A stretch of 64,000 nt of DNA, from NCBI RefSeq assembly GCF_016925615.1, contig NZ_CP070499.1, positions 3,162,001 through 3,226,000 on the forward strand. Reading direction: 5' to 3'. Below are positions 35,623-44,029 of the stretch, piece by piece (positions within the stretch are counted from its first letter, which is position 1; every line of letters begins with the position of its first letter). A model generated the notes under the pieces. It made no database searches. It saw only the letters and a list, made by a program, of their open reading frames with translations, and was not told the DNA's origin. The stretch comes from Natronosporangium hydrolyticum. Its GTDB lineage: Bacteria; Actinomycetota; Actinomycetes; Mycobacteriales; Micromonosporaceae. A program made the position numbers and the translations under genes.

Positions 35623-35996
35623 GCGGCGAACTCCTCGCCCATGATCGGCCGAATCTCCACCGGCTCGCCCATCAGATCGACCAGTCGGGTGACGATCTCC
35701 ACGGCCCGTTCATGGCTCGCGACGTCGATCACCGCGAAGCTGGCGAGGACCTCCTTGAGTTCAGCGAACGGCCCGTCGGTGGCCACCACCCCTGTTGGGC
35801 CCTTCCGGACAGTGGCGCTGACCGCCGGGTGCCCCAGCCCTTCGGTGGTGACCAACTCGCCGCTACGGATCAACTCCTGGGCGAACTCCTGGTACGCCGC
35901 GAAGGCGGCGAGCGCCTCGTCGGACGGGGTGTCGGCGCCCGCGGCGTCCCACGCCGCCGCCGGGGTGTAGCTGAGCAACAGATACTTCATGACCAA
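35619..35996 (-). CDS. YCII-related DGPF-domain protein
   Basis: The 125-residue dimeric ferredoxin-like protein starts MKYLLLSYTP and has TDGPFAELKEVLASFAVIDVASHERAVEI, the DGPF signature, with an alternating alpha/beta pattern. It is co-transcribed with the ECF42 sigma gene (ATGA overlap). In other genomes these proteins are targets or partners of ECF42; the biochemical role is not known. Confidence 0.88.
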   Translation of the reverse strand: MVMKYLLLSYTPAAAWDAAGADTPSDEALAAFAAYQEFAQELIRSGELVTTEGLGHPAVSATVRKGPTGVVATDGPFAELKEVLASFAVIDVASHERAVEIVTRLVDLMGEPVEIRPIMGEEFAA

Positions 35997-36036
35997 TCCC
36001 CCTGGGTAAGATTACGACGCTGAGAATACGGGCGGT

Positions 36037-36693
36037 TCAGGCGGCTCGACGCAAGGACACCGCGAGCGCGCTCGCCCAACCAAAGGCCACCACGCCAGTG
36101 AGGGCAATCTGGATGCTCATGTGGGCGGGCGCGGTGGGCAGCAACAGCACCAGCGCCACCACGGCATTGAAGATGGCTGGCAGCAACGACCTACGTCGCA
36201 GATGCCGGACCGCCAGGACGATCGCGGCGATGGCCGCGGCGGTGAAGGCGACGACGGCCGCCGCCGAGTGGACCATGCTGTGCCAGGACATCTGGGCCAC
36301 TGGACCGTCGGGCGTACCGACCGGGAAGCCGTGCTCGGGGTCCATCGGAAACGCGCCGGAGGCGATCAGCCCCAGCCCGAAGATGGTGAGCAGAATCGGC
36401 AGTGCCCGCCGTCCGGTGCCGGTCGTGAGGGTGCGGGCGACGCCCGCGGCCAGCGCCAGGATCCCCATGCCCGCCACAATGAAGGTGGCGATCTGCACCC
36501 ATCCGGGACCTCCGGTGGCGAGCTGGCTGATCGGGTGCCGGGTGATGTCGAAGCCCTCGCGGGTGGCCATCTGGATCCCGGCGGAGGCGAAGAAGAACGG
36601 TCCGGCCCAGGCACCGGCGAGCAGCAGTCGCCTGGTGCTCGCCGAGACCGGCGGCGCCGCGACGTCGGTGGTGGGGACGGTGATGGTGGTCAT
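36037..36693 (-). CDS. DUF998 membrane protein
   Basis: I chose ATG at 36693 (218 aa) because GAGGAGGAAG stands just upstream; longer frames have no such support. Six or seven membrane helices are visible, with ITRHPISQLATGGPGWVQIATF, GAFPMDPEHGFPVG and QMSWHSMVHSAAAVVAF, all hallmarks of DUF998. It diverges from the lipocalin-like gene at 36850 across a gap with an 11-bp inverted repeat. Its function is unknown; DUF998 genes often accompany ECF or stress operons. Confidence 0.8.
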   Translation of the reverse strand: MTTITVPTTDVAAPPVSASTRRLLLAGAWAGPFFFASAGIQMATREGFDITRHPISQLATGGPGWVQIATFIVAGMGILALAAGVARTLTTGTGRRALPILLTIFGLGLIASGAFPMDPEHGFPVGTPDGPVAQMSWHSMVHSAAAVVAFTAAAIAAIVLAVRHLRRRSLLPAIFNAVVALVLLLPTAPAHMSIQIALTGVVAFGWASALAVSLRRAA

Positions 36694-36743
36694 GGCTTCC
36701 TCCTCATTCGGATGTCTGCCGGTACCTCGGTGCGGAGGGCGGT

Positions 36744-36795
36744 CCTTTGACGCCCTGAACGTGTGTCCTGGGTCACAACCGACCGGCGTCAAAGG
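36744..36795. promoter_or_regulatory. 11-bp inverted repeat in divergent promoter region
   Basis: CCTTTGACGCC at 36744-36754 and GGCGTCAAAGG at 36785-36795 are perfect inverted copies with a 30-bp spacer between divergently transcribed genes. They could be an operator pair or two mirrored promoter elements, one for each gene. Confidence 0.5.
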
Positions 36796-36849
36796 CCGGG
36801 CCCCGGCTCCGAGGTAGCGGTCGAAGCCGTTCCCGACGAAGGAGGAGAC

Positions 36850-37275
36850 ATGAACGACACCATCGACCCCAGCCCGCAGCTGCAGGATCTGGCCCGACTG
36901 GTGGGGACCTGGCAGGTCACCGGCGGCGCCGAGGGCACGGTCCGGTACGAGTGGCTGCCCGGCGGATTCTTCCTGCTGCAGCACGTAAATTTGACTCAGC
37001 TCGGCCAGCCGGTCGCCGGCCTGGAGGTCATCGGGAACCTGCGGCCATTCGGCGAACCGCCCAGCGCCGAGGTGGTGTCCCGGTTCTACGACGCTGCCGG
37101 CAACACCTTCGACTACATCTACGAACTCGCTGGGGACACGCTGACGATCTGGGCCGGCGCCAAAGGAAGTCCGGCGTACTTCCGGGGCAGTTTCGACGCC
37201 GCGGACACCACATTGGTCGGCGAGTGGACGTACCCCGGCGGCGGCGGATACGCCTCCACCATGCGGCGGATCTGA
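36850..37275 (+). CDS. small lipocalin-like (DUF1579-like) protein
   Basis: ATG at 36850 follows GGAGGAGAC (141 aa). It starts with LARLVGTWQVTGGAEGTVRYEWLPGGFFLLQHV, the opening of DUF1579-type beta-barrels, and continues with alternating strands to the C-terminal VGEWTYPGGGGYASTMRRI. These barrels are thought to bind small hydrophobic ligands. It is divergent from the DUF998 gene, and possibly shares its control through the inverted repeat. Confidence 0.7.
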   Translation: MNDTIDPSPQLQDLARLVGTWQVTGGAEGTVRYEWLPGGFFLLQHVNLTQLGQPVAGLEVIGNLRPFGEPPSAEVVSRFYDAAGNTFDYIYELAGDTLTIWAGAKGSPAYFRGSFDAADTTLVGEWTYPGGGGYASTMRRI

Positions 37276-37314
37276 ACCTCGCTCCGCTGACGGTCTGGCC
37301 GGCGGCGTCGCCGG

Positions 37315-37410
37315 CTAGACCGTCACCCGGTACAGCGCCAGCAGCACCGACACCAGCACGACGATGAAGCCGGTGGCGACCGCGAGCCGGTTGGCGAGCG
37401 CATGACGCAT
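37315..37410 (-). CDS. 31-residue single-helix membrane peptide
   Basis: A short gene with ATG at 37410 and TAG at 37315-37317. It has a strong AGGAGG at 37415-37420 that overlaps the stop codon of the ferric-reductase-like gene, so translation is coupled. The product has a basic head (MRHALANRLAVATG) and one hydrophobic helix (FIVVLVSVLLALYRV). It could be a subunit or stabiliser of the reductase. The support is the ribosome site, position and membrane character; no family is recognised. Confidence 0.6.
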   Translation of the reverse strand: MRHALANRLAVATGFIVVLVSVLLALYRVTV

Positions 37411-37419
37411 CGAGACCTC

Positions 37420-38742
37420 CTACAGGAAGCTGTACCGCTCGGAGTGGTACTTCGACTTCGGCACTTTCAGCTCGGCAAGTGCCGACTCGACGGCGTCCAT
37501 CATCGGCTCCGGGCCACAGATAAAATACTCATGCTCGGCGTACGGCGGGGTCAGATGCCGCTGGAAGATCTCCGCGTTGATGAAGCCCCGCTCGCCCTGC
37601 CAGTTGGCCGGCGGGTCCTCGAGCACATAGACAGTGGTGAGGTCCAACCGGCCGGTGAGCTCCTCGAGCTCCTCCCGGAAGGTGATCGACTGCCAATCCT
37701 TCGCCCCGTAGAGCAGCATCACCGGTCGCCGGTCACCACGGTCGGCCAGGGTCCGCAGCATGCTCATCATCGGGGTGATCCCGATGCCGCCGGCGACCAG
37801 CACATGCATGTCCGCCGGGTTGCCCATCGTGAACGCACCGTACGGGCCGTCGAGGTAGACCCGCTTGCCGACCGGAATCCCGGGTACGCTGCTCGTGAAG
37901 TCGCCGAGGTTGCGGATCGACATCTCGACCCGGCCCCCCGTCGCCTCGGCGCTGGAGGAGAACGAGAACGGTTGGGCACTGATCGTGAATGGACTACGCC
38001 ACACCGTGATCCACCCGAACTGGCCGGGTTGAAACCGGAAACCGTCGTGACCGACCGGATCCAGCACCAAGGTGGTGGTCTCTCCCCGCTCGGGGCGCAC
38101 CTCGCTCACCTGATAGGGCCGGCGGATGAGGAAGAGCGGCTTGACGATCCGAACATAGAGCAGCACCGCCACCCAGAGCGCGATCAGCCCGATCCACAAC
38201 GCTCGACTCCACGCGTCGGTCAGGTAGAAACCCCAGCCGATCATGTGCAGGACGCCGGCCGAGACCGCGGTGACCGCCAGCGCGATGTGCAACCGGTGCC
38301 ACACCTCGTACGAGAGTCGCAGTCTCACCCGCCAGAGCGCCGTCACCACGAGCACCAGCAGCGCCAGCACCGACAATAGGGCGAACCGTGCCCGCCACGG
38401 CGCGTCGACGACATTCAGCAGGCTGAGCAGGTCCGGACGGGTGACAAACAGGATCGCCGGATGCAGCAGCACCAGGGTCACGGCGATCAATGAGATCTGC
38501 CGGTGGAAGTGGTAGATGACGTCCTCACCCCACGGCTCGGTCACCCACCGAAACCGCGAAGTCACCCCGAACTGGAGCCCCATCATCGACAAGCCGGCGT
38601 AGCCGAAAGCAACTGACAACTCGGTCCAGAAATCCCGAGCCGGCTCGGCGGTACCGGTCAGCATCACGAAGATAGGCGCCAGAATGAACAGCAGGTACCC
38701 GACGACCCAGGCGGTCCGCCGTACCGAGAAGGACATCTGCAC
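37420..38742 (-). CDS. ferric-reductase-like transmembrane FAD/NAD(P)H oxidoreductase
   Basis: The 440-residue protein has six or more N-terminal helices with paired histidines (YHFHRQISLIAVTLVLLHP; YEVWHRLHIALAVT, GVLHMIGW) for heme. The cytoplasmic part has FRFQPGQFGWITVW, AQPFSFSS for FAD (HPFS in most members), VYLDGPYGAF, VLVAGGIGITPMMSML and YFICGPEPMMDAVESAL for NAD(P)H. It moves electrons from NAD(P)H across the membrane to ferric iron or another acceptor. The 31-residue peptide gene follows directly. Confidence 0.88.
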   Translation of the reverse strand: MQMSFSVRRTAWVVGYLLFILAPIFVMLTGTAEPARDFWTELSVAFGYAGLSMMGLQFGVTSRFRWVTEPWGEDVIYHFHRQISLIAVTLVLLHPAILFVTRPDLLSLLNVVDAPWRARFALLSVLALLVLVVTALWRVRLRLSYEVWHRLHIALAVTAVSAGVLHMIGWGFYLTDAWSRALWIGLIALWVAVLLYVRIVKPLFLIRRPYQVSEVRPERGETTTLVLDPVGHDGFRFQPGQFGWITVWRSPFTISAQPFSFSSSAEATGGRVEMSIRNLGDFTSSVPGIPVGKRVYLDGPYGAFTMGNPADMHVLVAGGIGITPMMSMLRTLADRGDRRPVMLLYGAKDWQSITFREELEELTGRLDLTTVYVLEDPPANWQGERGFINAEIFQRHLTPPYAEHEYFICGPEPMMDAVESALAELKVPKSKYHSERYSFL

Positions 38743-38807
38743 ACGGGCAATCTTGCCTCACCGCGAGCCTCGTGGTGAGCGCCGGTGCGGCGGGGGATGC
38801 TGGGGTG

Positions 38808-39740
38808 ATGAGAGCTATCGCGCTGGACGAATATGGCAATAGGGACGTGCTGCAGCTCCAGGAGCTACCGGATCCCCCGGTCGGGCCGGATATGGTGCGC
38901 ATCCAGGCACGCGCTGCCGGCGTCAACCCGGTAGACCACAAGATCAGAGCTGGCTACCTGCAGGGGGCATTCCCGCACCACACGCCGCTGATCCCGGGTT
39001 GGGACGTCGCGGGCGTGGTCGAAGCGATTGGCCCGGCGGTCACCAACTTCACGGTCGGCGACGAGGTGATGGCCTACGCCCGAAAAGACACGGTGCAACA
39101 CGGCACGTACGCGGAGTTGGTCACCGTCGCCGAGACTGTGGTCGCCCCGAAGCCGGCGGCGCTGAGCTTCGCCGAGGCCGGCGGCCTGCCGCTGGCCGGG
39201 TTGACCGCCTGGCAGGCCCTCGCCGCGGTCGACGTCGGCCCAGGTGACGTGGTGCTGGTCCATGCCGCCGCCGGCGGCGTCGGCCACCTGGCGGTACAAC
39301 TGGCCCGCGCCCGCGGCGCCGCCCGGGTGCTCGGCACCGCCTCCGCGACCAACCACGACTTTCTACAGAGCCTCGGCTGCGAACCGATCGAGTACGGCGA
39401 CGATCTGCCGCAGCGGGTCGCGGACCGGGTCGGCGGCGACGGCCGGGTCGACGCGGCGCTCGACTTCGTCGGCGGCCCCGCCCTGGCGCAGTCGCCCACG
39501 CTGGTACGCCACCCCAGCCGGCACGTCTCGGTCGTCGACCCGTCAGTGCTGGAGCAGGGCGGACGCTACGTCTTCGTCCGACCGGACGGCGACCAGCTCA
39601 CGCTGCTCGGTGAGCTGGCCGCGGCGGGCCGACTGCGGGTGACGGTGACCCGGGAACTGCCGCTGGCCGAAGCCGCCGAGGCCCACCGGCTGCAAGAGGA
39701 GGGCCACGTCCGCGGCAAGCTCGTGCTCACCCTCCCCTGA
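38808..39740 (+). CDS. NADPH:quinone reductase-type MDR oxidoreductase
   Basis: ATG at 38808 (310 aa) is the natural start (MRAIALDEYG). The GroES-like domain contains GVNPVDHKIRAG and PGWDVAGVVEAIG. The nucleotide domain has VLVHAAAGGVGHLAVQLARARGA and VDAALDFVGG, ending RGKLVLTLP. Catalytic zinc ligands are lacking, as in quinone reductases. It is complete, in contrast to the truncated relative at 26713. It diverges from the ferric reductase gene and stands alone. Confidence 0.85.
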   Translation: MRAIALDEYGNRDVLQLQELPDPPVGPDMVRIQARAAGVNPVDHKIRAGYLQGAFPHHTPLIPGWDVAGVVEAIGPAVTNFTVGDEVMAYARKDTVQHGTYAELVTVAETVVAPKPAALSFAEAGGLPLAGLTAWQALAAVDVGPGDVVLVHAAAGGVGHLAVQLARARGAARVLGTASATNHDFLQSLGCEPIEYGDDLPQRVADRVGGDGRVDAALDFVGGPALAQSPTLVRHPSRHVSVVDPSVLEQGGRYVFVRPDGDQLTLLGELAAAGRLRVTVTRELPLAEAAEAHRLQEEGHVRGKLVLTLP

Positions 39741-39772
39741 GCCCGAGCCGGGGCACGCAGGAACGCCGCCGA

Positions 39773-40180
39773 TCAGTCCCGGACGGCGGCGACCGCCTCG
39801 ATCTCCACCAACTGGTCGTCGTACCCGAGCACGGTGACGCCGAGCAGCGTGCTCGGCACGTCGTGCTCACCGAACGCGTCCCGCACCACCTCCCAGGCGG
39901 TCACCAGGTCCGCCTGGGAGGTGCTGGCCACCAGCACCCGGGTGCTGATCACGTCATCGATGGTGGCGCCGGCATCGGCGAGCGCGGTGCGGAGATTCTC
40001 CACCGCCTTCGCGGCCTGGCCGGCATAGTCGCCGACCGCCGCGGTGGTCCCGTCAGCGTTGAGCGGACACGCGCCAGCCAGGAAGATCAGCCGCGCGTCC
40101 GCCGGGGCGGTCGCCGCATAGGCGTACTCAGCAACATCGGAGAGCGAGCGGGAACGGATCAGGGTGACAGCACTGGTCAC
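39773..40180 (-). CDS. RidA/YjgF-family protein
   Basis: The 135-residue protein has the YjgF fold: LIFLAGACPLNADGTTAAVGDYAGQAAKAVENLRTAL, DDVISTRVLVAS and STLLGVTVLGYDDQLVEIEAVA. Members with a conserved Arg at this last strand deaminate reactive enamines; here the equivalent region has STLLG, and the catalytic Arg is not seen, so it may belong to another YjgF branch. It converges with the oxidoreductase at 39740. Confidence 0.82.
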   Translation of the reverse strand: MTSAVTLIRSRSLSDVAEYAYAATAPADARLIFLAGACPLNADGTTAAVGDYAGQAAKAVENLRTALADAGATIDDVISTRVLVASTSQADLVTAWEVVRDAFGEHDVPSTLLGVTVLGYDDQLVEIEAVAAVRD

Positions 40181-40262
40181 GGGCAGCTATCTCCTCGGTT
40201 GGGAATCTGACGCTGCCATTATCGCGCCCCCGGAACATCGACGAATCGGGTGGATCGCGGCC

Positions 40263-40478
40263 TCAGGCGCGGGCCGGCCCATGGTAGTCCGCCGCCACAT
40301 ACACCGCCCGACGCTCACCGCCCCCGTTAGCGAACCGTCGGGTATAGGTGACCCGGTCGGCGGGCGGGGCGGGGACGCTGTACTGCGTCGGGAGCGTTTC
40401 TATGCCGCGGGAGCGGCGGCTGGGGGCAACCTCATGCCGCTCGCCATGCCAGGGACCACCCAGAAAGAGCACCTGCAT
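40263..40478 (-). CDS. small conserved hypothetical protein
   Basis: ATG at 40478 (71 aa) follows AAGGGG about 11 nt upstream; the frame extends further upstream without better support. The N-terminus MQVLFLGGPWHGERHEV carries the GGPwHG motif of short actinobacterial hypothetical proteins. No function can be assigned. Confidence 0.5.
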   Translation of the reverse strand: MQVLFLGGPWHGERHEVAPSRRSRGIETLPTQYSVPAPPADRVTYTRRFANGGGERRAVYVAADYHGPARA

Positions 40479-40780
40479 CGGAAATAGTCCCCTTTCAGCG
40501 GGATGGTCGCGGTCGTCCTCGCCGCGGTCGCGGGTCGCACACCCCGCCGAGGCGGAGTCCGTCACACCGATCCTAGTCAGCATCCAAGCCGAGGTACACC
40601 TCTCGAGCGAAGGTCGCTGCTGCCCACGCCGCCCAGCACGGTTCAGCTGGAGGTCGTGCGAGGTCTCGGTACCCCCGCCCGCGTGGCGGATCAGGCTCGC
40701 CGAAGGCGGGCATCCTTCAGATCAGGACCGGGAGGGGACCGCCGGCAGCAGCTTCGAACCGTATTATCACGGCCGTGATC
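40479..40780. other. 302-bp region without a supported gene
   Basis: No coding pattern is convincing on either strand. A perfect palindrome ATCACGGCCGTGAT at 40766-40779 runs up to the ATG at 40781 (and covers an alternative GTG at 40775), so it may be an operator of the next gene. Confidence 0.45.
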
Positions 40781-41734
40781 ATGCGACTCTTCGGCGTCAG
40801 CCCTCTTCAGACAGACCTTATCGGGCACTACCCCGACCTCGCCGGGCTGCGAAGGTCGGCGAAATCGAACGCCTGGAGCCAGGTAGCAGCGCACTTCGAG
40901 CAGCTGCCCGTCCGATCTGACCAGTCGGTGGCGGTGCGGGTGGTGGCTGAGACGCCCGGTTCCGAGCGATTCCTGGAGCAGGTGGTGAACTCGGAGCGCA
41001 ACTCGTCGCTCGCGCGGACCTTGTTGGGCGCGCGGTTCATCGTGATGGCCTGGGAAGCTCGTGGTCGCACGTTTGCCAAGGATGTGGACCCCTCGCAGTG
41101 GCAGTTCTTTTTCGGCTACCTTGAGCGCGCCGAGCGCCTGCTCGCTGAGGCCACCGCAATGGACCCCACCAACGCGGCGGCGTGGACCGAGCGAGTCATC
41201 TTGGCACGCGGCCTGGAGCTCGGGCTGGACGAGGGTCGACACCGTTATGAACAGGCGGCAGAGCATTGCGACGCTCCGTATACCGCGCAGCGGCAGCTGC
41301 TCCAGAACCTGTGCCCGAAATGGGGCGGGTCGGTCGACGAGCTGCACGCCTTTGCGCGCGACTGTCTCAAATGCGCCCCGCCAGGGTCGTTGGCGGGCGC
41401 CGTCGTGGCCAACGCCCACGTTGAGCACGCTCTCGACATCATGATGGCTGAGGGCGCCCTCGCGGCTGAAGAATACATCGGGCAACGTGAGGTTCGTGAC
41501 GAGATTGCGGCTGCGGCGGCCCATACCGTGCTGCACCCCGAACATCGGCCCTGGCACGGTTGGGTCAGCGCTCACTCCGTCTTCGCGTTTGCGCTCGTCA
41601 CGGGCGGCGACCCACGTGCCGTCCCCCACTTCGAGGCCCTCGGCAGCCGGGTCTGCCCCTACCCGTGGGAGCAGGTGTACCGGAGGTGGAAGGCAGCCTT
41701 CCGCCGCCTCGGTAACCACCGCCGGCCGCTGTGA
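40781..41734 (+). CDS. hypothetical protein with TPR-like helical core
   Basis: The 317-residue soluble protein shows helices throughout. FFFGYLERAERLLAEATAMDPTNAAAWTERV resembles a TPR/DUF4034-like repeat, followed by RHRYEQAAEH, QLLQNLCPKWGGSVDELHAFA and a final helix pair. It stops with a GTGA overlap into the acetyltransferase, so the two are co-translated. The base composition is a little lower in GC than the neighbours, a mild hint of transfer. Function unknown. Confidence 0.7.
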   Translation: MRLFGVSPLQTDLIGHYPDLAGLRRSAKSNAWSQVAAHFEQLPVRSDQSVAVRVVAETPGSERFLEQVVNSERNSSLARTLLGARFIVMAWEARGRTFAKDVDPSQWQFFFGYLERAERLLAEATAMDPTNAAAWTERVILARGLELGLDEGRHRYEQAAEHCDAPYTAQRQLLQNLCPKWGGSVDELHAFARDCLKCAPPGSLAGAVVANAHVEHALDIMMAEGALAAEEYIGQREVRDEIAAAAAHTVLHPEHRPWHGWVSAHSVFAFALVTGGDPRAVPHFEALGSRVCPYPWEQVYRRWKAAFRRLGNHRRPL

Positions 41735-42243
41735 ACAGGTTAGCAACTGATCGACTCATTCTTCGGCCGCGTAGGGCAGACGAGGCCGCCGTCTACCGCC
41801 AGTTGTGGACTGAGCGAGATCCACGGGTCCCGCCGCATCGGCAGATAACTCCCGATGGCCGACCGACGGTGGAGGACATCGCAGCGCAGATCCGCACGGA
41901 GCGTGCGGAGGCGAGGCCATGGCCATTGGCGGTGGAGCGGAAGGACACCGCCGACGTCATCGGATACTGCGGGCTGGTCTTTCAGGGGAACGGGCCGCCC
42001 GACGAGCCCGAGCTGGCCTACGAGTTGCTGCGGGCGGTTCACGGCTTGGGTTACGCAACTGAGGCGGCCCGGGCCGTGGTCAGTTGGGCGAGCGATGCAG
42101 GCTATCCGCGACTATGGGCAGGGGTTCGGGACTGGAACGCCGCGTCGCGACGGGTCCTGGCGAAGCTCGGGTTCCGGGAAACGGGCCGGGTGGAGCCGGA
42201 CCCCGTCCACGGCGACAACCTGCTGACCGTAAAGGAGCTTTAA
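41731..42243 (+). CDS. GNAT-family acetyltransferase (RimJ/RimL-like)
   Basis: The 170-residue protein has the GNAT pattern TDRLILRPRRADE, IGYCGLVFQGNGPPDEPELAYELLRAVHGLGYATEAARAVVSWA and VRDWNAASRRVLAKLGFRETGR. The GLGYATEA loop binds acetyl-CoA. GTG at 41731 overlaps the stop of the upstream gene. RimJ/RimL relatives acetylate N-terminal amines of proteins or small amines, substrate unknown. Confidence 0.85.
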   Translation: MNRLATDRLILRPRRADEAAVYRQLWTERDPRVPPHRQITPDGRPTVEDIAAQIRTERAEARPWPLAVERKDTADVIGYCGLVFQGNGPPDEPELAYELLRAVHGLGYATEAARAVVSWASDAGYPRLWAGVRDWNAASRRVLAKLGFRETGRVEPDPVHGDNLLTVKEL

Positions 42244-42262
42244 ACGGCCGAAGCCCGCGCCA

Positions 42263-43177
42263 TCACATCCAAGGCAGCTGCGATCGTTCCTGCCAATACC
42301 AAGCGGCCGGCATAGCTAGGCCCGCCCACCGCGCAGCGTCGACGGTCAGCTTCTCCGCCCGCAGATTCGAGTTCAATTGGTCGCCGGTTACGGCTCCGGA
42401 GAGCACAATGCTCGCCCAGGGTCGCTGCAACGCAGCCGCGAGCGCCACCGCGTCGCCCACGCCCTCCCATACGGCGAGCCGGCCGTTCGCGAGCGCTTCC
42501 TTCACGATGACGAAACACCCCGCGGCGTGCGCGTCGGCGAGCGCCGGGCCGGCGCTTGGCTCCAGAAGATTCCAGGTGGCCTGCACACTACGGAACACCG
42601 GCCGGCCACCGACCTCTACCGACAGCGCGCTCCGGATCACCTCGGCCTGCGATGGCCCGCTGGTGGAGAGCCCAACCAGGACACCCTGCTCGGCGAGCCC
42701 GGCGAGCCGGCGGTGCAGATCCCCGTCGCGCAGGGCGGGGCTGTCCGGGGTGACCGAATGGACCTGGTAGAGATCCAGCCGGTCGCCTAACAGCGCGCGG
42801 GTCTCGCCGTACTGCCGGTCGAAGCTGGCGACACTGTGATCCTTGACCTCGTGCACCTCGGCCTCGACCCGCCAGCCGGCCGTGTAGGTGTAGCCCCACT
42901 TGCTCCCGACGACGACGTCGTCGATCTCCGGCCTTGCCAGCAACCAGTGCGCCAGGAACTCCTCGGCCCGGCCGTACGAGCGGGCGACGTCGAAATACCT
43001 GATGCCCGCGGCGTATGCCTGGTCGAGTAGTTGCCAGGCGCGGGCGCGCAGTGCTTCGACGGTCCGTTCGGCGGGCAGGTCCGCGGCCCGCCCGAGGTTG
43101 ATATAGCCCGGACGGCCGACGGCCGCCAACCCCAGCCCGATCCGGGAGGCTCCGGCCAGGCGGTCGATTATCGTCAT
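42263..43177 (-). CDS. aldo/keto reductase
   Basis: ATG at 43177 (304 aa; MTIIDRLAGASRIGLGLAAVG) is preferred, with 43192 as an alternative. The AKR barrel has the catalytic set Asp and Tyr in YFDVARSYGRAEEFL, Lys in VVVGSKWGY and His in DLYQVHS, with a C-terminal NADPH-binding half. It reduces carbonyls with NADPH; the substrate is unknown. It is divergent from a TetR gene with palindromes in the gap, and likely regulated by it. Confidence 0.85.
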   Translation of the reverse strand: MTIIDRLAGASRIGLGLAAVGRPGYINLGRAADLPAERTVEALRARAWQLLDQAYAAGIRYFDVARSYGRAEEFLAHWLLARPEIDDVVVGSKWGYTYTAGWRVEAEVHEVKDHSVASFDRQYGETRALLGDRLDLYQVHSVTPDSPALRDGDLHRRLAGLAEQGVLVGLSTSGPSQAEVIRSALSVEVGGRPVFRSVQATWNLLEPSAGPALADAHAAGCFVIVKEALANGRLAVWEGVGDAVALAAALQRPWASIVLSGAVTGDQLNSNLRAEKLTVDAARWAGLAMPAAWYWQERSQLPWM

Positions 43178-43257
43178 CAGCCCATCCAACACCGCGTGTT
43201 GGCGACGGTACGGCGGATCGCCGGATCCTCCGCTATGGTCACCAGGCCCCTTGCTCC

Positions 43258-43277
43258 TGAACTAAGTTCAACGAACT
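43258..43277. promoter_or_regulatory. overlapping TetR-type operator palindromes
   Basis: TGAACTAAGTTCA (43258-43270) and AGTTCAACGAACT (43265-43277) overlap; a further TGAAC half-site lies at 43287-43291. All lie between the divergent aldo/keto reductase and TetR genes. Confidence 0.6.
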
Positions 43278-43300
43278 CAGTCTGACTGAACTTCGTTAAA

Positions 43301-44008
43301 GTGGCAACTGTGAAGGGCATCACGCGGGAGCGCATCGTGGCGGCGGCACTCGAACTGCTCAACGACGAGGGCATGGACGCCCTCACCGTCCGTGCGCTCG
43401 CCTCCCGGCTCGGCGTGAGGGCCTCGGCGCTGTACTGGCACCTCCGCAACAAGCAGGAACTCCTCGACGAGATGAGCACCGTCGTCATGCGCCGCGTCAC
43501 CGACGCGGTCTCCGCGATCCCGCCCAGCGAAAGCTGGCGGGACGACGTGGCCGCCTACGCCCGAGTGCTGCGCGCGGAGTACCTGCGCCACCGGGAGGGG
43601 GCACGCATCTTCAGCGGCAGGCGGGTCTCCGACCCCGAAATCGTGAGGGCGAAAGAGTCCTGGCTCGCCCGCCTGACCGCCGCCGGTTTCACCCTCGCCG
43701 AAGCCGACGACGTACTCGACCTGATCACCGCGTTCGTGGTCGGTATCGTCATCGAGGAGCAGGAGCGGACCCAGTCGTCGCCAGGCCGGTACTCGCTCGC
43801 CGAGCGCGACGCTTGGCTGGGCGAGGGCGCGGAACTGGTCAAGGCCGCCGGGCACCTGCGCGACCAGGGCGACGCGCGGTTCGAACGACAGCTCGGCATC
43901 GTCCTCGACGGCCTCGACCGCGCCGGCCCCCGTTCCCCTAGTTCTCCCTCCGAGGTGACCGACACCCGTACCGGTACCGGCACCGCCGCCGTCGACCTGC
44001 CCACCTGA
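43301..44008 (+). CDS. TetR-family regulator (TetR_C_1-like)
   Basis: The 235-residue regulator starts at GTG 43301 (or 43310). The helix-turn-helix ITRERIVAAALELLNDEGMDALTVRALASRLGVRASALYWHLRNKQELLDEM is typical, with the ALYWHLRNKQELL version found in tetracycline-type repressors. The C-terminal domain is helical (EEQERTQS, DAWLGEGAELVKAAG). It likely represses the divergent aldo/keto reductase gene. Confidence 0.88.
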   Translation: MATVKGITRERIVAAALELLNDEGMDALTVRALASRLGVRASALYWHLRNKQELLDEMSTVVMRRVTDAVSAIPPSESWRDDVAAYARVLRAEYLRHREGARIFSGRRVSDPEIVRAKESWLARLTAAGFTLAEADDVLDLITAFVVGIVIEEQERTQSSPGRYSLAERDAWLGEGAELVKAAGHLRDQGDARFERQLGIVLDGLDRAGPRSPSSPSEVTDTRTGTGTAAVDLPT

Positions 44009-44029
44009 GCACGCCGAGTTTGTGGATGG

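Noticed and set aside
35640-35652. CCCATGATCGGCC resembling an arm of the hairpin repeat
   Set aside because: It lies within the YCII coding region, lacks the second arm and inner blocks, and is a chance match.
36694-36984. 97-residue N-terminal extension of the DUF998 protein
   Set aside because: The internal ATG at 36693 has GAGGAGG, and the extension runs over the divergent promoter region and has no helix pattern.
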